Assembly: GCA_009782565.1 (NCBI GenBank)
Contig: WRIU01000003.1
Coordinates: 167,889 to 231,888 of the forward strand
Origin: Betaproteobacteria bacterium
Lineage (GTDB): Bacteria; Pseudomonadota; Gammaproteobacteria; Burkholderiales; Rhodocyclaceae
DNA length: 64,000 nt
Reading direction: 5' to 3'
Positions 37,591 to 46,333 of the stretch are shown here, one piece after another; the first letter of the stretch is position 1, and the number at the start of each line of letters is the position of its first letter. The notes under the pieces are model-generated. The model saw nothing but the letters and a program-made list of their open reading frames with translations. It was not told where the DNA came from and searched no databases. The position numbers and the translations under genes are program-made.

Positions 37591-38526
37591 ATGAGCCTCA
37601 TCAACATCGGCCGACTTGAACTGGAAACCGTCGTTTACGGTTCGCCCGCCTCACCAACAATCCTGCTGATCCAGGGACTCGGCACACCGCTCACGCGCTG
37701 GCCGGCGGCTCTGATCGAGCAACTGAGCGCAGCCGGTTTTTGCGTCGTCGCTTTCGACAACCGCGACACCGGCCTTTCCACCCGGATGGATGTCCTCGGC
37801 TTACCCGACATCCATCGGCTGATGAAGATACAATCCTTCGCGCTGCCGTTCACGAGGATGCCGTCCGCGTTGTCTGCCTTACCCATCCCCTATACGCTCG
37901 CCGACATGGCTGCTGACGCGGTGGGGCTGCTCGACGCGCTCGGAATCAGCGCGGCGCATATCGTCGGCGCGTCGCTAGGCGGCATGATTGCACAAATGGT
38001 CGCAATCCATTATCCCGAACGTTGCCTGTCGCTGACTTCCATCATGTCTTCGAGCGGCAACCCCCTGCTCCCGCCCCCCTCGCCCGCCGCCCTGCATGCG
38101 CTGTTCGCGCCGCTGCCAGGCGCAAACGACGAAGCCTCGCTCATCGAGGACAGCATTTGGCGGCAGAAAGTGCTGATGAGCCCCGCGTACCCCACGCCGG
38201 ACGAGGAATTGCGCGCCATGTTCGCCGCTGAATACCGGCGTGAAGGTTTTTATCCGGCAGGCGTCATCCGGCAACTATCGACGCTCCTCACAGCGAGCGA
38301 CCGGCGTTCGCAGTTGATGGCGCTCCAGGTTCCGGCCATGGTTCTGCACGGCATTGACGATCCTCTCATCAATATCGCCTGTGGGCGCGACACGGCGGCA
38401 GCCATCCCCGGCTCCGGATACCGCCCCATCCCCGGCATGGGGCACGACTTTCCCAAGGCGCTCGCCGGAGAATTCGCCTCCGCAATCCTGTCGGCGGCGT
38501 CAGGCGCGCCGAAGCACGGAACATGA
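37591..38526 (+). CDS. Alpha/beta-fold hydrolase
   Basis: A 311-aa alpha/beta hydrolase. The nucleophile elbow is GASLGGMIAQMV (about residues 129-140), the oxyanion region LIQGLGTPLTRW near 27, an acid-turn Asp in HGIDDPLI and the catalytic His in GMGHDFP near the C-terminus. It resembles esterases and haloperoxidase-like enzymes; the substrate cannot be told from sequence. It starts 54 bp after pgk in the same direction and could be cotranscribed with it. Confidence 0.85.
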   Translation: MSLINIGRLELETVVYGSPASPTILLIQGLGTPLTRWPAALIEQLSAAGFCVVAFDNRDTGLSTRMDVLGLPDIHRLMKIQSFALPFTRMPSALSALPIPYTLADMAADAVGLLDALGISAAHIVGASLGGMIAQMVAIHYPERCLSLTSIMSSSGNPLLPPPSPAALHALFAPLPGANDEASLIEDSIWRQKVLMSPAYPTPDEELRAMFAAEYRREGFYPAGVIRQLSTLLTASDRRSQLMALQVPAMVLHGIDDPLINIACGRDTAAAIPGSGYRPIPGMGHDFPKALAGEFASAILSAASGAPKHGT

Positions 38527-38535
38527 AACTAGAAT

Positions 38536-38556
38536 CCCCTGCCTTTCAGGCAGGGG
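38536..38556. terminator. Hairpin between alpha/beta hydrolase and tolC-like gene
   Basis: CCCCTGCCT pairs with AGGCAGGGG around a three-base loop between convergent genes. On the minus strand it is followed by ATTCTAGTTT, weakly T-rich, so termination of the secretion operon is likely. Confidence 0.55.
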
Positions 38557-38569
38557 TGACTCAACAGAA

Positions 38570-39973
38570 CTATTCCCCCCGCTCCTCCAGCCAACCGTTG
38601 AACCGGGTAATTTCCGCTTCGTTGAGTTCTCCCACCAGGGAAAGAAGCCGCAGACGCGAAAGCACGTAATGGCAGCGTCCACGGTTGAGGTCGCGCTTGG
38701 CCGTAGCGATATTCTGCTCGGAGATGAGGATGTCCAGTGTCGTGCGCGCTCCAGCCCTGAATCCCTTTCGGGTAGATTCCAACGCCTGTTCGGCAGACTT
38801 CACCGCCTGTTCGTAGGCACGCACCCAATGCGTCCCTTGAGTGACGCCATCGAACTCTTTCCGAACCATCAAACCTATTATGCGCCGCCCTTCTTCCAAC
38901 TGTTGCTGCGCCTTGTCCAGTTCGGCCCTGGCTTGCCGCACCTGGGATGCAGTTTCCCCCCCGGAGAAAATCGGCATGTCGAAGCGCAAGCCATATAACT
39001 TGTCTTTGTATTTGTCCTTCATTTGTTTATCCGCCGGATCGGATGGATCCGATCTGTATGGATTACGAAACTCGCTCCCGACGCTAACGTGTTGAGCAAC
39101 GAAATCGAGCGTAGGCAGATGGCCGGAAAGCGCCTTTTTAACCTGCAAATTGGACGAGTCGACCAAAGCGCGCAGGGCAATCAGGCGGGGATTGACCTCT
39201 TCCGCTTTCCGTATCCAGTCTTCGAGACGGTCGGGATCGGGAGAGACAAGCTGCATGCGATCAGGGTTCAAGCGAGCCAGCGGCGTCAGTGGCCGGTCGA
39301 TGATGGCCTTGAGCGCATCGCGCGCGTAATTCAGTTGATAGTGCTGTTCGATGGTCTGGGCTGCCGCCATGTCGAGCTGCGAACGAGCCTCGTCGATGTC
39401 GGTACGTGTACCCGCGCCGGCCTGAAAAGCCTTCTGGGCATAGTCCAGTTGCGTAAGATAGGCATCGCGCTGCGCTCTGGTGACTTCCAGGTTCGCTTCG
39501 GCAAGCAGAGCCTCGAAATACGCCTCACTCAACCGCACACCAACCTGCTGCTCCGCCCATTGCAGGTCAGCATCGGCCCCCTCCACCAGCACCTTCGACT
39601 GTCTCCAGGCTGCATAGGAAGCAGCACGGAACAGGGGTTGGGTCAGCCCCAGGGCATAGCTGTGGGTGGTGTATTTGTCGTCATTCGGCTTAATATTGGG
39701 AACCCCCGGAACCCCTGATGGGTACGATGGCCTACTAATCGTGTGCTTGTAACGGCTACCGCCATACGACACCCTGGGCAACAACTGCGCCAGCGCCTGG
39801 GGCTTCATTTCGCGACTGGCCTGGGTGTCGGCCTGCGCGGCAAGATAGGCGGCATCGGTCTGCACTGCCTCGCGGTAGAGGCTCAACAGGTTGTCGGCCC
39901 GCGCGGGTAGGGAAGCGGCCAGTATTCCAGCGCCCACGAGCGCAGCAGCCAACAGGGAAATATTCGTTTTCAT
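38570..39973 (-). CDS. TolC-family outer-membrane secretion protein
   Basis: A 467-aa TolC-type protein forming the outer-membrane and periplasmic channel of a type I secretion system. It has a signal peptide (MKTNISLLAAALVGAGILA...PARA, cleavage near 26), and two outer-membrane efflux-protein repeats with long coiled helices (AGAGTRTDIDEARSQLDMAA and GFRAGARTTLDILISEQNIA at corresponding places). It is the last gene of a four-gene operon, 10 bp after the HlyD-like gene. Similarity is closer to PrtF/AprF-type secretion factors than to multidrug TolC. Confidence 0.92.
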   Translation of the reverse strand: MKTNISLLAAALVGAGILAASLPARADNLLSLYREAVQTDAAYLAAQADTQASREMKPQALAQLLPRVSYGGSRYKHTISRPSYPSGVPGVPNIKPNDDKYTTHSYALGLTQPLFRAASYAAWRQSKVLVEGADADLQWAEQQVGVRLSEAYFEALLAEANLEVTRAQRDAYLTQLDYAQKAFQAGAGTRTDIDEARSQLDMAAAQTIEQHYQLNYARDALKAIIDRPLTPLARLNPDRMQLVSPDPDRLEDWIRKAEEVNPRLIALRALVDSSNLQVKKALSGHLPTLDFVAQHVSVGSEFRNPYRSDPSDPADKQMKDKYKDKLYGLRFDMPIFSGGETASQVRQARAELDKAQQQLEEGRRIIGLMVRKEFDGVTQGTHWVRAYEQAVKSAEQALESTRKGFRAGARTTLDILISEQNIATAKRDLNRGRCHYVLSRLRLLSLVGELNEAEITRFNGWLEERGE

Positions 39974-39983
39974 TTGAGATGCC

Positions 39984-41471
39984 TCATTCTTCTTTCATGG
40001 ATGATGCCATTCGTTTCAACAGGGGATGCAGGAGGTAGGTCAGCATCGAACGCTCTCCAGTGATGACGACGACTTCTACCGGCATACCTGCCTGTAATTG
40101 ACGTTTTCCGAGCTTTTTCATGCCTTCTTCGGTGACGGACACGCGCGCCAGGTAATAAGGGATGCCCCCCTGTTCGTTGGCGAGCAGGTCATGGGAAACC
40201 GAAACGACTTTGCCGGGCACGACCAGCAAGGGACTATGTGCAAAGGAGGAAAAACGCACGTCCACCCCAAGCCCCGGCTGTACGCGGTCGATGAGATGCG
40301 GCGGGATGTGGGTCTCCAGCAACAGCGGTTCGTCCTGGGGCACGATGTCCATGACTTTTTGCCCCGGCCCGATCACGCCGCCCACGGTCTGCGCCACCAG
40401 CCCCACGACCTGCCCGCTGGCCGGCGCGCGGATGACCGTGCGCGCCAGGTCGCCCTTGATCGCGTTGAAACGCTCGCCTTCGCCGTCGACCTGGCTCCGC
40501 ACATCCGCCAGTTCCCGGTCGATTTCTTTCCTGAATTCCTGCTTTCTTTGCGTAATCCGCAGCTTCGCTTCCGCCAGGGCACTCCTGGAACGTTCGATAT
40601 TGCCCTGCAATTCGGAAATGGCCCCAATGGTTTCGGATTGTGTGCGCTGCAAGGCCAGCAGGCTGTTTCTCGGCGCATAGCCGTCTTTCACCAGTTCCGA
40701 CAGGCCTTGTACTTCTTCCTTGAGCGAAGTCAGTTGCGCGCGCCGTGCCTCCATCAAACCCCGATAGCCTGAAATACTGCCTTCCAGGCCAACGATGGTT
40801 TCTTCTATCGCCTGAACTTCGGCCTGGAACGCCATTTGCCGCGCTGTGAACAGCCCCTCCTGGTTGGCAATCAGGTCGGAAACCAACGGAGAAGCTTTAT
40901 CTCTCTCCAAATCGGGATGAAAGCTGATGGCGTCGCGCCCGTTTTGTTCCGCCACCAGTCGGGATTCCATTGCCCGCAGGGTGTAATAACGCTGGCGCAC
41001 GCTCTCGAAATTGGCCTGTGTGCTTGCCGGGTCGATCTCCATGAGAGGGTCGCCCTCGCGCACGATCTGCCCTTCTTTTACATGCACGGACTTGACGATG
41101 CCGCCGGAGAGGTGCTGCACCGCTTTTCTCTTGGTGTCGATCGTCACTATGCCGGAAGTCGGTACGCCTTCATCCAGGGGCGCGAGCGCCGCCCAAAGCA
41201 GGAAGCCGCCAAAACCGATTGCAAGCACACGAAAACCCAGCTTGGCAGGCGAATGGGTATCCGTGGGCAAGCCATGCGCTTCCTCCATGCCATGCCCCTG
41301 CCCCGGTAGCGCGACGGGTTTGGGTTTCAGCACTTTGACCAGGGCATTTCCCGCATTGGGCGAAAGCGCGGGCGAAGAACCGGGCAGAGGCTCGGCAGCC
41401 GACGGCCTGTCCACCGTCCGGTTATCATTTTCTTTGCGATTCATGCGATTTTCCGCTTGGGCACGAAGCAT
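39984..41471 (-). CDS. Type I secretion HlyD-family adaptor protein
   Basis: A 495-aa membrane-fusion protein that links the ABC transporter to TolC. An extended N-terminal cytoplasmic region of ~75 residues (Pro-, Asn- and Ser-rich) precedes one transmembrane helix (VLAIGFGGFLLWAALAP); then come the lipoyl halves (SGGIVKSVHVKEGQIVREGD and APASGQVVGLVAQTVGGVI), a long coiled coil between them, and the conserved C-terminal region (LQAGMPVEVVVITGERSMLT). The ATG at 41471 is used; an ATG at 41444 is possible. Only 6 bp separate it from the preceding transporter gene. Confidence 0.93.
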   Translation of the reverse strand: MLRAQAENRMNRKENDNRTVDRPSAAEPLPGSSPALSPNAGNALVKVLKPKPVALPGQGHGMEEAHGLPTDTHSPAKLGFRVLAIGFGGFLLWAALAPLDEGVPTSGIVTIDTKRKAVQHLSGGIVKSVHVKEGQIVREGDPLMEIDPASTQANFESVRQRYYTLRAMESRLVAEQNGRDAISFHPDLERDKASPLVSDLIANQEGLFTARQMAFQAEVQAIEETIVGLEGSISGYRGLMEARRAQLTSLKEEVQGLSELVKDGYAPRNSLLALQRTQSETIGAISELQGNIERSRSALAEAKLRITQRKQEFRKEIDRELADVRSQVDGEGERFNAIKGDLARTVIRAPASGQVVGLVAQTVGGVIGPGQKVMDIVPQDEPLLLETHIPPHLIDRVQPGLGVDVRFSSFAHSPLLVVPGKVVSVSHDLLANEQGGIPYYLARVSVTEEGMKKLGKRQLQAGMPVEVVVITGERSMLTYLLHPLLKRMASSMKEE

Positions 41472-41477
41472 GATTGA

Positions 41478-43391
41478 TTACACCGCCATGAATTTTGATT
41501 TGGGCTTAACCGCCGACCCGGCTGTGACCGCTGCTCCCGGCACCGCCACCTGTCCTGTCACGGCCATCTTTGCGGGCGCAGCCGTTTTTCCAGTCGCAGC
41601 GGCAGTCCCCGTGGGTGCCGTTGGTCCAGGCGCGCCGCCATAATTCGTTGCCATCATGGCCCAGCCGGGCAGCCCGCCTGTCGCAACGGCGGGCGTCCTA
41701 CCCTGCTGCGCCTCGCCCAATTGCGGGGGCATTTCCATGCGCGCCACGCTGCCCGCTTCTATGACCAGGATACGATCCATCGCCGCCATGATCTGCGGGC
41801 GGTGGCTGATGAGCACCAGCGTCGTGCCGCGTTCTTTCATGGCCAAAACCGCTTGCAACAGGGCGCGGTCCCCGGCATCGTCCAGATTGGAATTCGGCTC
41901 ATCGAGCACCACCAACCGGGGGTTGCCGTAAATGGCCCGTGCCAGCCCGATGCGCTGGCGCTGTCCACCGGACAAGAAACTGCCGCCCTCCCCTATTTGC
42001 GTATCGTAACCATTCGGGAAACGCAGGATCGTTTCATGCATGCCCGCCTGACGGCAGGCGTCAATCACCAAACCAGGCTCGACCTTACCGAAACGCGCCA
42101 CATTCTCGGCAATCGTCCCCTCGAACAGTTCCACGTCCTGCGGCAGATAGCCCAAATTCGTCCCTAGCGTGGCGCGATCCAGCATGCAGATGGGCACGCC
42201 ATCGAAGAGCACTCCGCCCCGCACACCCGGCCAGATACCGAGCAGTACGCGAGCCAGCGTAGACTTGCCCGAACCCGACGGCCCCTTCACCCCAAGAGCC
42301 GTACCGGCAGGTATCTCCAGCGACAGCCCGCGCAGGATGGGTTCCGGACGCCCCATAGCGCGCGCTACGACATTATCAAGTATGAGCGCCGCGCCCGCGC
42401 CTCCTTCTTCTACCAGGATCGTCTCGTTCTCCGGAGCCATTTCGAGCGCCGTTTCCAGTTCCAGATAGGCTTTCCTGGACGCCACGACATCCGGCCAGGC
42501 TCTCATCAGCGCGTCCATCGGATACGTAGCGCGGGTCATCAGCACACTGGCCGCAATCATCGCGCCGGGCGAAATTTCACCGAAGACCGCCAGCAGCGCG
42601 CCGGCGGCAAGCCCCAAGGATTGCTGGAGCGTCCGCACGAAACTGGTCACTTTCTGCATGCGTGTCTGCGCGTCCAACCCCCGGCGTCCCTGCGCCAGCG
42701 CCACGATGTGCCGCCGCATCCACGATCCGCGCATGTTGTCGAGCATGCCCATTGATTCGACCACTGCCGCGTGGCGCATCCTGGAATTCAAATGCCGGGA
42801 CTCTTCCCTCCCGGTTATGTCGGCCGTCTCCAGCGGTTCTTCCATGACATGCTTGGAGACCCAGGCCACCCCGCAGAGAATCAGGCAAAAGACAATCGCG
42901 AGCGCGCCCAGAAACGGATGCAGGAGAAAAAGCACCGCGATGTAGATCGGCGTCCAGGGCGCGTCCAAAATGGCGAACAGCCCCGTCCCGGTCAGGAATT
43001 GGCGCAGTTTGGTCAGACTCTTGAACAGGTTGGCGCCGTCCCCCCCGTGCGTCTCGAAAGCGGCGGCAAACACGCGCGGATTGAGCCGCATGTCCAGTTG
43101 CACCCCAAGCCGCACCAGCAACCTGGAACGCACCCACTCGGAAAAACTCATCACGCCCAGAAAGAAAAACAGCATCAGCGTGACCGCGAAAAGCGTGACC
43201 TCGCTCTTGCTGACCATCACCCTGTCGAAAATCTGCAACATGTACAGCGTCGGTGTGAGCATCAACAGATTGATCAGCGCGGTGAATCCCAACGCATAGG
43301 CGAATTCGCGGCGGAATGTGCACAGGAAGCGGCTCAATTCGCTCCGGCTGGCGAACGTGGCGAGATTTCTGATCCATGCGGGTTTTCTCAT
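41478..43391 (-). CDS. Type I secretion ABC transporter (permease-ATPase fusion), copy 1
   Basis: A 637-aa PrtD-type transporter. An N-terminal membrane domain of about six helices (AYALGFTALINLLMLTPTLY, LFAVTLMLFFFLGVMSF, and others) is followed by an ATPase domain with Walker [20 protein letters not shown], signature LSGGQRQRIGLARAIYGNP and Walker B LVVLDEPNSNLD. There is no C39 peptidase domain, so substrates probably carry an uncleaved C-terminal signal. The last ~55 residues are Ala-, Gly-, Thr- and Pro-rich and end KPKSKFMAV, an unusual extension for this family. It follows the second transporter by 13 bp. Confidence 0.92.
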   Translation of the reverse strand: MRKPAWIRNLATFASRSELSRFLCTFRREFAYALGFTALINLLMLTPTLYMLQIFDRVMVSKSEVTLFAVTLMLFFFLGVMSFSEWVRSRLLVRLGVQLDMRLNPRVFAAAFETHGGDGANLFKSLTKLRQFLTGTGLFAILDAPWTPIYIAVLFLLHPFLGALAIVFCLILCGVAWVSKHVMEEPLETADITGREESRHLNSRMRHAAVVESMGMLDNMRGSWMRRHIVALAQGRRGLDAQTRMQKVTSFVRTLQQSLGLAAGALLAVFGEISPGAMIAASVLMTRATYPMDALMRAWPDVVASRKAYLELETALEMAPENETILVEEGGAGAALILDNVVARAMGRPEPILRGLSLEIPAGTALGVKGPSGSGKSTLARVLLGIWPGVRGGVLFDGVPICMLDRATLGTNLGYLPQDVELFEGTIAENVARFGKVEPGLVIDACRQAGMHETILRFPNGYDTQIGEGGSFLSGGQRQRIGLARAIYGNPRLVVLDEPNSNLDDAGDRALLQAVLAMKERGTTLVLISHRPQIMAAMDRILVIEAGSVARMEMPPQLGEAQQGRTPAVATGGLPGWAMMATNYGGAPGPTAPTGTAAATGKTAAPAKMAVTGQVAVPGAAVTAGSAVKPKSKFMAV

Positions 43392-43404
43392 GCTTCCGCC
43401 CTCG

Positions 43405-45183
43405 TCACGCCGTTGCCAGCGGCTTGACGCCGGGACGCATTCCGATCACCGGCGCGCGCGGCGCACTGACCGTCCTTGCCTGTTGCGGAGCCGCCCCTTG
43501 CAGGGCGGCGAGCACTTCGTTACGCGGGCCGAATGCCTTGGGCTCGCCATTGATCAGCAACAGCGCCAAATCCGCCATTGCCAGCAAATTCTTGCGATGC
43601 GTGATGACCACGACCGTCGTGCCCACCGTACGTAATGCCTGCAAGGTATTCGCCAGAGCCACTTCTCCCACTTCATCCAGGTTCGCGTTCGGCTCATCGA
43701 GCACCACCAGGCGCGGAGAACCGTACACGGCCCTCGCCAACCCGACGCGCTGGCGCATGCCGCCGGAGAGCCTCACGCCATCGCCGCCGATCCGGGCGTT
43801 ATAGCCTTCCGGCATTGCCAGGATATGCTCGTGCAGCCCCGTAATCATGGCCGCCGTCTTGAGCTTGTCGAGATCCGGTTTGCCGAAGCGGGCGATGTTC
43901 TGTGCAATCGTCCCCTCGAAAAGAGCCACGTCCTGCGGCAAGAACCCGATAAACGGCCCCAATTCGCGCTTGTCCCACGTAAACACATCAACGCCGTCGA
44001 GCCGCACCGTACCGGCCAGGCAAGGCCATGCTCCCACCAGCAGATGCGCGAGGCTGGACTTACCCGAAGCCGACGGCCCGATGATCGCCAGCATCTTGCC
44101 CGCCGGTACATCGAAAAAAACATTGTGCACAACAGGCCTGCCCGTCGACGCTCCCGGAACGCGGGCCGTCACGTACTCCGCCACCAGCCTGCCCGAGGGC
44201 GCGGGCAGCGACAGCCCCGATTCGGTGTCGGGAATCTTCGACAGCAATTCCTTCAAGCGCGTCAACGACTCGCGCGCGTTGACCACGCTTTGCCACCCAA
44301 TGATGACCTGCACCATCGGAGCCAATGCCCGGCCGGCCACAATCGAGGCCATCAGAACCAGTCCGGCGCTGCCCGTGAAATGCCCGGAAAGCAGGAGCCA
44401 GGCTCCCAACCCGAGCATCATCGAACTCGAAACGAATTGCACGTACTTTGAAAGCGAAGTGTATATCCCGGAACGGTCGGATGCCTGAGCCTGGTAGAGC
44501 AGGAGGTTCTTTTGCTGCTTCAACCAACGTTGGCGCAGCCCGCCCGCCATCCCCATCGCCTGCACCACTTCGCCGTTTTTAAGCGACGCCTCGATAAAGG
44601 ACTGCGCCTGGTTCGACAGCTTGTTAGCTTTCGCCATCGGCGAGGCGGACGATTTCTTATTGAAAAAAGCGATCCCCCCCTGTATGGCGGCACTCACTAG
44701 CCCGAAACAGCCCAAAACCGTATCAATCCAGAAAATCACCCCGATCAGCAGGAGCGCCATCGGAATATCCAGCAGCCCTGCCATAGTCTGGCCGCAAATG
44801 AACTCCCGCACGGTCGTGAAATCGTGCATTCCCTGCATACCCAGGTTGCGCGCACCAAAGAGGTTCGCCCGGAACACCGCGTCATAGACCCGTTTGCCAA
44901 GCGCCAGATCGAACCCCTCGGCCGCCTGCCGCAACACGCCCTGCCGCGCCCACTGCAACACTTCCAGCACCACGTAGGCCAGCACCAGCAACAACGTAAC
45001 CATGGCAAGCGTCATCATGCTGCGGCTATTGACCACCCGGTCATAGACTTGAAGCATGTAGAGCGAAGGCGAAAGCATCAGCGCGCCGATCACGACGCTG
45101 AACACCGCCGCACGCAAAAAGGCGGGCTTCTGCCCGCCCAGAGCGGCTTGCACCTCGGAGACAGATGCTTCAGGAAGGCTCAT
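43405..45183 (-). CDS. Type I secretion ABC transporter (permease-ATPase fusion), copy 2
   Basis: A 592-aa PrtD-type transporter and the first gene of the secretion operon. Membrane helices occupy roughly residues 20-320, then the ATPase domain with Walker A IIGPSASGKSSLAHLLVG, signature LSGGMRQRVGLARAVYGSP and Walker B LVVLDEPNANLD. It is clearly homologous to, but well diverged from, the adjacent copy. An ATG at 45183 is preferred over a TTG at 45207. The pair may form a heterodimer or serve different substrates. No RTX-type substrate gene is seen in the window. Confidence 0.92.
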   Translation of the reverse strand: MSLPEASVSEVQAALGGQKPAFLRAAVFSVVIGALMLSPSLYMLQVYDRVVNSRSMMTLAMVTLLLVLAYVVLEVLQWARQGVLRQAAEGFDLALGKRVYDAVFRANLFGARNLGMQGMHDFTTVREFICGQTMAGLLDIPMALLLIGVIFWIDTVLGCFGLVSAAIQGGIAFFNKKSSASPMAKANKLSNQAQSFIEASLKNGEVVQAMGMAGGLRQRWLKQQKNLLLYQAQASDRSGIYTSLSKYVQFVSSSMMLGLGAWLLLSGHFTGSAGLVLMASIVAGRALAPMVQVIIGWQSVVNARESLTRLKELLSKIPDTESGLSLPAPSGRLVAEYVTARVPGASTGRPVVHNVFFDVPAGKMLAIIGPSASGKSSLAHLLVGAWPCLAGTVRLDGVDVFTWDKRELGPFIGFLPQDVALFEGTIAQNIARFGKPDLDKLKTAAMITGLHEHILAMPEGYNARIGGDGVRLSGGMRQRVGLARAVYGSPRLVVLDEPNANLDEVGEVALANTLQALRTVGTTVVVITHRKNLLAMADLALLLINGEPKAFGPRNEVLAALQGAAPQQARTVSAPRAPVIGMRPGVKPLATA

Positions 45184-45423
45184 CTCGTAAAACCTGGATA
45201 CGCGCAAAATCGCGGGAAACTACGTAGATTGCAAGCCTATACGCATTTACAAAAAACAGGAAGAGGTACAGGTAGCGAACAAGGTCAAGGCTATAGAGGA
45301 TGTTGTGAAGCAACCTCAGTAGAACCAGACAGGTGTTGTTATGGAGAGGACGGTATCAGCGCATGCCGTTATTGCGGGCACCGCGAGGCAGAAACATGGC
45401 TGCCGAAACTTGGTACCGATGAT

Positions 45424-46287
45424 CTAATTCTTCTCTGAAATGCTGAAAACAAGCAGGCGCGTCCGCCGCCGATCCTCGACTTCAATAACGCGGTCAGGCT
45501 CGATGCCGGGAATCCCGAAACTGTTGCTGACGAGCAGGCTGCCCGGTTTCATCTCGCGCCGTGCTTTTTCCCAGACCTCAAGCATCGGCACGGGGGAGAG
45601 AAAGGCGTAGACGAGGTCGTATCCCGCCCAGGAACAGGCGAAAAAGTCGCCCCGGATAACTGTGGTTGCGGGATGCTTGCGCGTCCGCAAACGGGCGAGA
45701 ATGAAAGGTATGGGGGCGCTTTCGATGCCGGTCAGGCGTGCGTCCCCGCGCTGTTGCGCGAAAGCGGTCAGAAACGACCCGATGCCGCAGCCGATATCAA
45801 GCACTTCGATGGAGCCGGGCGGCAACAGCTCGGCTACGGCGCGGGCGGTTTCCCGGTTGGTCAGAAAAAGTGGCACCTGGGTGCGGTAACTGCTCCAGTA
45901 GATCAGCGCGAAGACGGCAAACGCGGCCAGCCATACGCCGGATGGAATCTTGAATGTGAGCGCGGCAAAGGCCAGTGGCGTGAAAACGAGGTGGATTGGC
46001 AACCACCATCGCGTGCACCGTAACATTGCTGCCACGACTATTGCAGCAACACCTTGGCTGAACGCCAAAATCCACACCCCCCCCGGCAACAGCCCAAGCT
46101 GCCCGAGCAGCCAGACCACGCCCCAGCCGCAGAGTTGGGCAAGCAAAGCCTTGATGGCAGGGGGGCAAGCGGAAAGAAGCATTGGCGTAAACGACGGGGA
46201 AGGCGATGGCTGGGGCTGAATCAGGAGGTATTGTTCGTCTTCTGTGGGCGCAATGACTGGACGATCATATTCCTTCAGGCATGCCAC
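45424..46287 (-). CDS. Membrane-anchored class I SAM-dependent methyltransferase
   Basis: A 287-aa protein. The N-terminal ~130 residues are hydrophobic, with about three to four helices (LLAQLCGWGVVWLLGQLGLL, VWILAFSQGVAAIVVAAML, LVFTPLAFAALTF, VWLAAFAVFALIYW). A compact class I methyltransferase domain follows, with motif I VLDIGCGIGSFLTAFA and an acidic motif II GIESAP, then GYDLVYAFLSPVPM. The substrate is unknown; the membrane anchor suggests a lipid or membrane protein. It lies between the secretion operon and a divergent lytic transglycosylase gene, with no clear functional link to either. Confidence 0.8.
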   Translation of the reverse strand: MACLKEYDRPVIAPTEDEQYLLIQPQPSPSPSFTPMLLSACPPAIKALLAQLCGWGVVWLLGQLGLLPGGVWILAFSQGVAAIVVAAMLRCTRWWLPIHLVFTPLAFAALTFKIPSGVWLAAFAVFALIYWSSYRTQVPLFLTNRETARAVAELLPPGSIEVLDIGCGIGSFLTAFAQQRGDARLTGIESAPIPFILARLRTRKHPATTVIRGDFFACSWAGYDLVYAFLSPVPMLEVWEKARREMKPGSLLVSNSFGIPGIEPDRVIEVEDRRRTRLLVFSISEKN

Positions 46288-46333
46288 GGCTATGTTCCAG
46301 GCGTTTCATAAAGGGTAAAACAGCGGCTACAAT

